Shown one piece after another: positions 46,254 through 56,400 of a DNA stretch of 64,000 nucleotides. A program made the translations under genes and the position numbers. The stretch covers positions 2,728,001 through 2,792,000 of the forward strand of contig JAHQIY010000013.1 of assembly GCA_019054805.1 (NCBI GenBank), in the 5' to 3' direction. Source of the DNA: Brachionus manjavacas (taxonomy: Eukaryota; Rotifera; Eurotatoria; Ploima; Brachionidae). The stretch's first letter is position 1. Every line of letters starts with the position of its first letter. A model generated the notes under the pieces. The model did no database searches. It was not told where the DNA came from and was given only the letters and a program-made list of their open reading frames with translations.

Positions 46254-47157
46254 ATGGATATAAACGGAACGATTAATCAAACAATAAATGGTAATCATGC
46301 AAAAACATTTACAATTTTTTTAATAAAGTCTTTTCTAGGATCGGTTGGCACAATTAATGGAAAGGTCAATGGGAACATAAATGTAAGAATTTACACAAAA
46401 GCTTGCTTTATGAGTTAAATTTGAAATTAGGGTCATGTTTTGGGAGACATTAATGGAAAGGTGAACGGAAATATTCTTGGAGATGTAAAGGGTAACATTT
46501 TAGGAAAGGTGAACGGAAATGTGAACGGATTTGTTTATGGAAAAATTTTTGGAAAAATTAATGGAAATTACCGACCGGCAAATAATGATAATCATGCTGC
46601 TAATCCTCAAATTGATATGATGATGCTTATGAATTCTTGGAAATCTTTACTACCCAACATTCAGAAAAATCTTTCCTTTTATTCAGATTCTAATCAGCAC
46701 TATTTTCCATTTAGTAAATGAAATTGTTGACAGATAAAAAATAATAAAATAATCAATTAGTTATTTTTTAAGATTCAGATGGTAATTTTGTGTCAATAGA
46801 TGAGAGTGCTTCAGCTCCGCCATTTGGTAAATGGAACTTTTTAGAAAAAAAAAATTAAAAGTTAAATCCTAAAAGATTCAAAGAGAGAGAATTCAGAATC
46901 GAGAAATGAAAGTCCTGTCGATTGTCCAATTTGTTTTAAGAATTTAAATGAGGTATTTTGAAATAATGCTTGATTACTTTTTCTAATGAAAACACATTTA
47001 GATCAAGCAATCGAATGGACAGTTGGTCTCTTCGCAATGTGGTCATATAATGTGCAATTACTGTTTTGAAAAAGTGTTCGAAAATAAAAGAGCAATCAAC
47101 TGCCCATTTTGTGGGTTGGAACAGCTTAAATCCAGTTATCATAAACTTTTTCTTTAG
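46254..47157 (+). CDS. RING-finger protein with an N-terminal NG[IV]-type repeat domain
   Basis: Six exons: 46254-46290, 46339-46382, 46431-46713, 46773-46826, 46876-46952 and 47002-47157. Introns are 46-59 bp with GT-AG ends and matching phases; 651 coding bases give 216 aa. Residues 1-72 are a short-period repeat of [IVL]-x-G-x (INGTINQTINGSVGTINGKV, GNILGDVKGNILGKVNGNVN), resembling a beta-solenoid or bactofilin-like strand pattern. A Met/Asn linker follows. The C-terminus is a C3HC4 RING: CPIC...C-GH-IMC-NYC...CPFC, ending GLEQLKSSYHKLFL. RING domains recruit E2 enzymes, so a ubiquitin ligase is expected. If intron 3 is retained, a TGA at 46719-46721 removes the RING. Intron 1 is 48 bp and in frame. 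The repeat domain's function is unknown. Confidence 0.85.
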
Positions 47158-47554
47158 ATAAATTTTTGAAAACTCAATTTAGTTAATAAATTTTTAAAAC
47201 TTTTCGAAATGAAAAAATCTGAGCAAATTTGTTATCATTCGGAAATAAATAAACAGTTCTCTGTAATTAAATTCATTTTGTAAATTTTTTTAACCATCAA
47301 GACCCCAGAAATTTTTATTTATTCCAAATAAAAAAAGACAATTTTTAAGGCCACTTTTTTATTTTTTATTGTAAAACTTTAGAAAACGTTTATTTTAACG
47401 TAAGTTACCATAAAATAAATAGAAAAACAATTAACGTAAGTTACGTGAACGTTTACAAATTTTTTTATTCTATTTTAACTCTAAAGAGAAAAAAATAAAA
47501 AAAAAAATTATAAAAAGATTAACACAAAAATACAAATAATAGATTAACATGTTC

Positions 47555-47821
47555 TTAACAACAATTAGAACATTTCCAAATTTTTTTAATAGGGGCATAA
47601 GTTCTACTTACACATTTTAAGTGATAAGTACAGTTACAAGTACCGCAAGTAATTATTTTTACATCACACAAGTTCAAACAAATTTTACAAGATTTCAAAG
47701 AATTTTTAGAGCTATCAACTATTTTCCAATTTGAAAAGGATTCTTTAGCATAATCATTGTGTACTTGTATAAAGTCGTCTAAGTTATCGAAAATTTGGTC
47801 ACGATATATTGAGAGGTTCAT
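47555..47821 (-). CDS. 88-aa PHD-finger ORF, possibly LINE ORF1-derived
   Basis: ATG-started frame ending in a PHD-like finger: CKICLNLCDVKIITCGTCNC, then TYHLKCVSRTYAPIKKIWKC and SNCC. Spacing C-x2-C...C-x2-C-x4-H-x2-C...W-x-C-x2-C is typical. PHD fingers bind histone tails and also occur in ORF1 proteins of CR1-type LINEs; a complete PHD at the very C-terminus beside LINE copies favours ORF1 or debris. It begins 40 bp beyond the 3' tail of the minus-strand LINE at 47862. A host protein cannot be excluded. Confidence 0.55.
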   Translation of the reverse strand: MNLSIYRDQIFDNLDDFIQVHNDYAKESFSNWKIVDSSKNSLKSCKICLNLCDVKIITCGTCNCTYHLKCVSRTYAPIKKIWKCSNCC

Positions 47822-47861
47822 TTTTAGTAATATTATTTTGAATGATAGAATATGATATTTA

Positions 47862-48655
47862 TTTTATTTATTTATTTGTTTTCTGTACCGAGCTAAAGCT
47901 CCTTCAGAATAAATTAAAAGTAAAATAAAAAAATAAAATAAAAATAAAATTAAAGTTAATAAAATTAGATAAAAAAAAAGAATCAAAATAGAGTAAAAAA
48001 GCTAAAAAAAATTAAAGTTGAAAAGACATAAATTGGAAAAGATTGTTTCATGTGGCACATGTTTAAATAGTTCAAGTTTTCGGAAAAAAAGAAGAAATAG
48101 TAAGGTAGCAATTACACAATGGAGTTGGGTATTCAATATATCTTGATTCGAAGCCTTCTTTGTATTCTTTCACCAGTCTTTCAACCAATGGAATAGAATG
48201 ACTCACTCCTGTCCCAACATATTTCTCACTCAACTCAAAAAGACGATTCGAGACTGTTAGTAATTTTAGTTTATTAAAAGCCTCATGATGTACGATGTTG
48301 GAGGGAGTATCATATTTTAACTTAAGAATAGATCTGACTGCTGTATTCTGAATTGCTTGTAGTTTTTTGATATTATTTTCTGAAAATGAATTCAAGCAAG
48401 GAAAAGAATAGTCTAAAATTGATCCGACTAAAGATTTATATAGATTTCCTAGTGTGTTCTGATTAAGACCCCATTTTTTGTTTGACAATATCTTAATAAT
48501 ATTTAGCCTTTTGTTGCATCGTTCTTTAATTTCGTCTACCATTAAATTAAAGTTTAACTTAAAATCAAATTTAATACTAAGAAACTTGATTTCTTTTTGG
48601 CTCACTATTCTGTTTCCATAGATTTTTAAGTTTAGATTATCACCCTCTTTATCCT
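47862..48655 (-). mobile_element. 5'-truncated LINE copy, near-identical to the 49-51 kb element
   Basis: The minus-strand frame 48605-48072 encodes the same 177 C-terminal residues as the plus-strand LINE (from SQKEIKFLSIKFDFKLNFNL to TISSFFPKT). The class A hairpin and tail are at 47881-47910. Homology ends abruptly at about 48650 within GAGGGTGATAATC, a normal 5' truncation. High identity implies recent insertion. Confidence 0.95.
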
Positions 48656-49130
48656 GATAAGCTACTCAATGATATTTAAATAATTTGATAAGATATTCAA
48701 GTTTGATTATTAGATTTGGTTTCATTTTCTTATTAAGTGATTCGTCTTTAATCGATAATTGCTTGATATGCTTAATTATTTTAAAATTGACACTAAGGTG
48801 AAAATATAAGAAAAAATTGTAAACGTAATCAGAAAAAAAAAAATTATTTTCAGGTAAGTTACGTGTACTATAAATCATTAAGTTCATTCAAATCTTTAAT
48901 AATATGAATAATAAAATAATTAATTAATTCAAATATCTCAAAATTTACTGAATCTAAGGACAAAATTAGTGAAAAACATAAAATTTTTTTGACAAGTCTA
49001 AAAAGCTTCATGGGTCTTTATGTTGACTTATCTTTTTTTAATTGTGTTTAATTATTAATACATTTAGGTATTTTTAAAAATTTGTTTCCTTTCTTGATAT
49101 TTAATTAGGGGAAATTTTTTTATACCTAAT

Positions 49131-51783
49131 GTGCTTCTGAACTTTGAGTTTTTTAAAACAGTAAATAAAACATGTAGAAACTACATTTTAGGTGGTGATC
49201 TAAACGCTAGAACAAAGCAAATAGGCTGCGTAGGGGAAAATGAAAACGGGATAATATTAGAAAGAATAATCAACGAGCTAGACTTTTCAGTAATCAATGA
49301 TAAGCATCCTACTTTCAATATTTTTAATAAGAATTACTTTGAAATTCTTGACCTTTTTTAGTTTCATCTTCATTGATTGACAAAATTACCGACTTTAGTG
49401 TCTTAAATAGTCAAGACATGACTAGTGACCATTTCCCAATCGAAGCATCGATTTCTATGGGCTATCAATTAGAAAATAAATCAGCAGCTAAAAGGCTTAA
49501 CTATAAGAAAGCAAACTGGCAATTATTCAGCGAGATTTTAAATTCTCAAATAGTGAATGTCACTGAAAGTTCCCTCACAATAGATCAACTAAATGATAAA
49601 ATAACAGAAAAAATTATTTCTGCTTCACATAAAAGCATTCCAAATCTTTCTCAGAAAATCTACAAAACGAGTCTTCCGCCAAACATTGTTAATTTGATAA
49701 AAGAACGTAGGAAAGTTAGAAGAAATTACCCGAAAACTCGCTGTCAAAAGCTCAAGCAAAAATTTAATCAACTTACATCTGAGTTAAAGGCCTCTTTAAA
49801 AAAATTCTGGAATCAAAATTGGTTTGATTTTATTGAGAAGATGGGAAAAAACCCACTGACAAGTAGACCTTTTTGGAAAAAAATAAATAAATTTAGAACA
49901 AAAAAAGGATCAAATTTAATTCCTAAATTGATTTTAAATGAAAGGGAATTCAAAACTAATGAAGAAAAGGGAAAATGCTTTGGAGAACTCTTATCGTCAA
50001 TATTTAGTCCTAATTCTGATTTAATTGATACTGAGAAAGATATCGAAATTCTAAATTCTAACTCTGTTTTCTTTAGGAATTATAACCAGTCTAATTTTAA
50101 TGATCCAATATGCTTAAATGAATTAATTATGGCTTTAAAGAGATTAAAAAATGAAGCGGCATCAGGACCTGACCAAATTCATAATTTAATGTTAAAAAAC
50201 TTACCTAGAAATTCATTAATAGAAATCATAGAACTTTTTAATTTAACTCTTCGAGAAGGTAGAGTCCCGAAAGCGTGGAAAACATCTTACATTACTATGA
50301 TTCAAAAAAAGGCCTCTAGTTTACACGATCCTTTAAATTATAGACCAATTAGTATAACGAGTTGTTTAGGAAAGCTACTGGAACGCATAGTATATTCAAG
50401 ATTATACAATTTTTTAGAGCAAAATTCACTCCTTATCCAGGAGCAATCTGGATTTAGGAAACACCGGCGAACAGCAGATAATCTTTTCTTCTTAATTCAA
50501 AAAATTGTGGAATCATTTAATAGAAAAAGAGTTTGCGGCCTTTTTTTGATATTTCTAAAGCCTTTGATAGGGTTTGGCATGAAGGTTTATTTTTTAAATT
50601 GATTAAAATAAATCCACCTCATTACTTGACTAACTGGATAAAATCCTTTTTAGACTCTAGGACATTTAAGGTAAATGTGAATGACCATTTGAGCGAAGAA
50701 TATCAAATAACTGCAGGTGTTCCTCAAGGCTCAGTAATTAGTCCTCTTTTATTTAGTATATACATTAATGACATCCCTAAAAGAAACAAAACAAAAAATG
50801 AATACTCTCTGCTTTTTGCAGATGATCTAGTTACATTCTTCATTTATAACAAAAAAGGGGACCTAGAAAATAAGACCAATAAATACCTCAACGAATTAGA
50901 ACAATGGCTTATTAAGTGGAAATTGAAGATATCGGTTGAAATGTCGTGTTCATTAGTCTTTTCTAGGTACAAAAAAGAGAGTGATAATCTTAACTTAAAA
51001 ATTTATGGAAACAGAATAGTGAGCCAAAAAGAAATCAAGTTTCTTAGTATTAAATTTGATTTTAAGTTAAACTTTAATTTAATGGTAGACGAAATTAAAG
51101 AACGATGCAACAAAAGGCTAAATATTATTAAGATATTGTCAAACAAAAAATGGGGTCTTAATCAGAACACACTAGGAAATCTATATAAATCTTTAGTCGG
51201 ATCAATTTTAGACTATTCTTTTCCTTGCTTGAATTCATTTTCAGAAAATAATATCAAAAAACTACAAGCAATTCAGAATACAGCAGTCAGATCTATTCTT
51301 AAGTTAAAATATGATACTCCCTCCAACATCGTACATCATGAGGCTTTTAATAAACTAAAATTACTAACAGTCTCGAATCGTCTTTTTGAGTTGAGTGAGA
51401 AATATGTTGGGACAGGAGTGAGTCATTCTATTCCATTGGTTGAAAGACTGGTGAAAGAATACAAAGAAGGCTTCGAATCAAGATATATTGAATACCCAAC
51501 TCCATTGTGTAATTGCTACCTTACTATTTCTTCTTTTTTTCCGAAAACTTGAACTATTTAAACATGTGCCACATGAAACAATCTTTTCCAATTTTATATA
51601 TTCTTAATTTTCATTTATTTAGCTTATTTACTTTTTTTTAATTCTTTTTTTTTTTTTTTTTTTATCTTATTTTATTAACTTTAATTTTATTTTTCTTTTA
51701 TTTTATTGCATTTTTATTTTATTTTTTTAATTTTTAACTTATTCTGAAGGAGCTCTAGCTCGGTACAGAAAACAAATAAATAA
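49131..51783 (+). mobile_element. Non-LTR retrotransposon (Jockey-superfamily-like), partial endonuclease plus full RT
   Basis: 49131-49361 encodes the end of an APE-type endonuclease (YILGGDLNARTKQIGC), continuing after a one-base slip as DMTSDHFPIEASI. 49373-50602 and 50533-51552 encode the RT: PLNYRPISITSCLGKLLERI, GFRKHRRTADNLFFL, FFDISKAFDRVWHEGL, AGVPQGSVISPLLFSIYIND and YSLLFADDLVTFF with catalytic ADD. A thumb and C-terminal region follow, ending FFPKT. The 3' UTR ends in a class A hairpin (51743-51770) and AAACAAATAAATAA. Both frameshifts (about 49352-49358 and 50541-50547) lie in T runs of six and seven. 5'-truncated, so at least the start of the endonuclease and any ORF1 are absent. 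Confidence 0.92.
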
Positions 51784-52294
51784 TAATTATTGTTGGGTTT
51801 TTTTTTTAATAATTATTGTTGGGTTATGAAGTTAAAATTTATTTACCCAAAAAAAATATTTTAAAAAGCAGTAAAATTAATTAATGTGCAGGAATAGAAA
51901 ATAATAGTGATAATAACTTTAAGTTATCCGCTAAAAGAATGAAATGAACTGAAACTATACTTAATTGAACCCAAAAGAATGAATCTTGATCAGTAAATTG
52001 AATTATTTGCGATGAACGAGCGTAGTTAAGCAGATGTGTACGCGAATAAAAATCCAATACTGTAGTATGTTTAAAAAAATTCTTGACGTATAACGTCAAT
52101 AGACTATACACATTAATTGATAAATTACATGTTATTTTTTTCTTTTTCGAAACTAATAAATTATAATAAGCATGCAAATAAAACATAACATTAAAGCTGA
52201 AAGTTAACGCCTCGTTACTCGCAATTAAAAAGCCGTGCTTCCCTATCTTTAGTTAATAATAGTCCAATTATTTTCGGCCCTTTCTATATAACAG

Positions 52295-52634
52295 ATGCAA
52301 ACATATAATTGCAATTGCAGCAATGAAACACTTAGTTAGTATACCAATTGCAGCCAAACAAGTGTTGATTGATGGTAAAAAACCAAAAGGGCGTCCGCCA
52401 TTAGCAAAAAAGGCATTGGTTTATCAGTCTAAAGATATTATAATGTCACAAGCAACAACAAATACTCCAGCAACGAGTAAACCAACCGCTAAGCCTGCTC
52501 GCAAACGAAAACAGACTGGAGTTACTGAAAATACTGATGAAATCAGTAATAAAAAGCCTAAAATAGGTGAAAATCAGGTAAGTGATTTAATTCTTAAAGC
52601 TAAAAGAGTACGTGGTAGACCTCGCAAAAATTAA
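52295..52634 (+). pseudogene. MULE transposase C-terminus with SWIM remnant and two AT-hooks
   Basis: After an acceptor-like ...TATAACAG the frame reads CKHIIAIAAMKHLVSIPIAA (the C-x-H half of a SWIM finger), then KKPKGRPPLAKKALV (AT-hook 1), a Thr/Pro/Ala-rich spacer, KKPKIGENQ, and KRVRGRPRKN (AT-hook 2) before stop. It parallels 16552-16938. The catalytic domain is not found upstream. The frame is intact for 113 codons, so it could be an exon of a domesticated gene, but transposon remnant is simpler. Confidence 0.65.
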
Positions 52635-53038
52635 TACTACTACATCTTACACTTCTTTTTTTTTTAAATGTTACTTGATTTAAAAACTTTTTCTTTGAAT
52701 AAAAAATACTTTTTCTGTTCAATGAAATTTATTTTTACTATTGCTTTTATTATTTATTCTCACCGTTATAACTATTTTTTGGGTCCTATTAATTATTTTC
52801 TGCTCATATAATTTAATATCTGTTTAATATTATTTACTGCTCAATTAATACCCGTCCGTTTTTTTATATTTAGCTAGTTTAACTTTTAATAGTGAAAAAA
52901 AAAGTCTTCTAGTGTTAATACCTTAACACCTAATAATTTTATGTTTTTTGTTAAAATTGAATTTTAGTTATTTATTTAAAAAATAAATTGTCTTATTTTT
53001 AGTGTTATATTTATTTGCCAAAAGTGTAAGATTGATTT

Positions 53039-53162
53039 TTAATATTTGACTTTAATTTTTGAATCGATTTAATGATTAGCAAAAATAGGACTAAAATTTG
53101 ATATTTGGGCTTTGGCAATGCATTAAGAAACAAGTTTTTAATTTTTTAGGTAGCAAAAAATG
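53039..53162 (+). repeat. Dispersed repeat, copy 1
   Basis: About 124 bp (TTTTTGAATCGATTTAAT...GGTAGCAAAAAATG) repeated at 60870-60993 with high identity. Non-coding; family unknown. Confidence 0.85.
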
Positions 53163-53414
53163 TTCTAATTCAATATGTCTTTTTATTTTTTCGGCACTCA
53201 AAGAGCTCTATCCGAGCAATTTTATTCCAAGAAAAAAAAATATAATCATTCAAAAAATTAAAAATATTTATTTATTCTGAATTTTTAGAATTAAATTAAA
53301 CATTAAACTGGTTGAAAGAACACAATTTTTTTGCTTTAAATAAAATGAAATATTAATTCAAACTAATTTTAAATTTATAAAAAGAAAATAGACTTAAGAA
53401 TTGAATAGAACTAA

Positions 53415-56400
53415 ATGGATAAATTTTTTACTCAGACCTTAACTGCTGCTCACGACCTAAAAGAATCTTTTAAATGCTTAAATTGGTAACTATCAATATT
53501 TTCTTAAATAAAAATAAAATGCCAATTTCAACTAAGTAATAGACTTCCCAAAGAGCCCTTCTTTACTGGCGTGTGTGACCATTTACTTTGCAAGTAATCC
53601 TCACTAAGAGACAATAAAGACAACTAAACTTACCATAATTTTATAGAGAATGCATATCGGGATCAAATGAGTGTCCAAAATGTGACGCTGCTTTTTACCA
53701 AAAAGACCTTCACGTCAACAAAATGATTAAAGAGGCTATCTTGTATGTTAACCAAATAATAGAAATGACATCGCCTGGCTATGTCGAAAAAGGTTCCGAC
53801 AATTTACCACACATAGATTTGGACAAAGAAGAAGTTTTTGCCCTTCCCGAACCTGTGGTCAAAATTCCAACACAGTCCAGGTGCAGACCGAGAAAAAATT
53901 CAAAAAATCCAAGCAGCAGTCAAGTATCTACTCGAAGTCAGTCAAATCGAGTCAGAAATTCTACCCAAAGTGAGCCTGAAGCCGAACAATCGCAAAGACC
54001 TCGGACCCAGTCGGCCAAACGGGTCAGAAAAAATGACAAAGGCGAAACACCTATTCATCTAGCAGTCATGAGTGTAAATAAACACATAAAAATAATTTTT
54101 TAAATAATTTTTATTCTTTTAAAGAACGATTTAGAAAAACTTAAAGAATTAATTCTGCAGCCTTTTGTTGACGTTAATTCCAAAGACTTTGCTGGATGGA
54201 CCCCTTTGGTAAGGAGCTGATGGAAAGGAAATGCATTTTCTTCATTTTTTTTGTTTAGCATGAAGCTGTGAATAAGGATAACATTGAGATGATTAAATTG
54301 CTGATTGAACACAACGCGGACATTAACGCCCGCGGCTATCAAAACAACACACCTTTACATGAGGCAACTCTGAATAGGCGCTATGACTCGATCAAATTTT
54401 TGCTCGAACACGGAGCCGACCACTCCATAAGAAATGACTTTGGTGTGCTGGCTCAAGATTTTGTGCGCGATCTTCCAGATTTTTTGTTTTTGTTTGATAA
54501 ATCAGTGGTCAAAAGTGCGTCACCAAAAATTGACATTAGCTCAAGCAATGTGACCAGGAAGTCGAAGGCAAAGACCAGAAAAATTGTCGTCTACGGCAGT
54601 GGAATGAAGGAAGACGAAAAAACAAAAATGGCCACTTTGGCATCTAAATTTGGCATTCTAATAGCAAAAGAAATGGCCAATAATGGTAAAAAAATGCTTG
54701 GTAATCTAGAGACTTATATTTTGTCTTCAAGTGACTCATGTTATCTTCACCACGGCAAACACATGCACCAGAACTATAAATTACATGAAGGCTATTCTTA
54801 TGGGCATTTGGATAGTGAATTTAAAATGTATGCATTTTTTGAATTTTTATTTTTTTTTTAAATTTTTTCCTTCTTTTAAATTTCTTTTTTGCTTGAGATA
54901 GCATCTTCGAGCAGTACTTATTTAAAAGAAGATTCAAAATAAATTCTTTTAGTCAATTAAATGGATTTTGAAATTAATAAAATTAAAATTTTTTAAAGAC
55001 ATTTTAAAAAATCTTTCATACGGTCAATTGAGACCGATCAAAAAAAGCAAAATTTTTCTTAGTTTGAGATCAAGATCAAAAGATCAAAATATTAAATGTC
55101 ATATTTAATTTTAAAAATAGAGAAAAAAAAAATTTTAAGCAATTATTTGATATGTTACGTCAAGTGGTTTAATTTTTTGAGTATGAATTACAAAATGTAT
55201 CCAGTGTTGAAATAACTTTGAAAAAGTGCGATGATATTTTTTTCAGTTTCAAAAAAAAATAATTTTAAGTTAATATTGCAAACATGAAAAACTTTTTTAT
55301 TTATTTTTCTTAATTTTGACTTTGGGTTAGTGATTTGATGATCCTTAAAGATAATATTTGTAGTTTAAAAAACTGTTTTCGCTCTGTTCTTCATATTTCA
55401 TTAATTAATTATTTGTTAAAATGCACCAAACGAAAGTAAATTATCACTAAAATCAAAATTTTATTAGAGGAAAACATAGTTTTTCGGGTCTAGCCGCTTA
55501 GGTAAACTATGGTTCACTCGTTAATGGAATAATTCTTGTTCTCAGGTTTTATGAACTATTAGTTCAGCTAAACTAAAAATTGTTCACCTATTTTGAAATT
55601 TCTTCATCTATTTAGAAAAAAAGCTAATATAATGATAAAAAATAAGAAAGAAAAATTATTACGTAAAATTTAAAGCTGGGCGGAGTAGGTTAATTTTGCG
55701 AAGTAGATGAATCTATGTTCCCAAAAGTCAAACACTTGAAGGGTGAAAAATTAATTTTAATTTTCTTTAATATTTATTTTTTATGCTGAAAGGCATGATT
55801 TAAGAAGAGAGTGAATTTGGGTATTTGAGATTGTTGAAAGTGTAATATCAAGTCAACCAAATGCTACTATAAAGCTCCTTCAAATTGAAAAAAAAACAAA
55901 AAAAATATTAACTTTAATTGTAAGTGAATTATTTATCACTTTTTTTCTTATCTTATTTAAGTATATTTTTACATCGCACTTTTTCAATGTTATTTCAACA
56001 TTGGATGCATTTTGTAATTCAAACACAAAAAATTAAACCAAGTTTATTTTCATATACAAAATTTTAAAATGTACCTTTTTATTGAACTTCAATAAGGTTA
56101 AATTTTCTAATTGATTTTAATGAACACTTTTATGGACAAAAAATTTAATTTTTTAAAATTTTTAATTTGTTTAAGTGGAAAAATAAAATTATTCAAGTTT
56201 GAATTAATTAATTAACTTTACCTGAGTTATTTAAATTATTGATTGCTTTTGTTAAATAAATTAGAGGTCAATCATTTTGATTTTAACTCGATTATGAAAT
56301 ATTATTATAAAGAGTTACATGAAAATGCTCTTCATGTATTTCCTTTTTTATTCCCATTATTTTGCTTCATGTAGTAAATGAGCTTTGGTTTAATAAAGGT

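Noticed and set aside
53098-53280. 60-aa ORF just before BARD1
   Set aside because: Starts inside the dispersed repeat shared with 60870-60993 and ends in low-complexity Lys/Ile.
54732-54861. Continuation of BARD1 exon 5 frame (residues after NNGKK)
   Set aside because: Reading through the GTAAAA donor gives text unlike BRCT; splicing to 54732 in another frame yields VTHVIF...WIV, the expected BRCT1 sequence.
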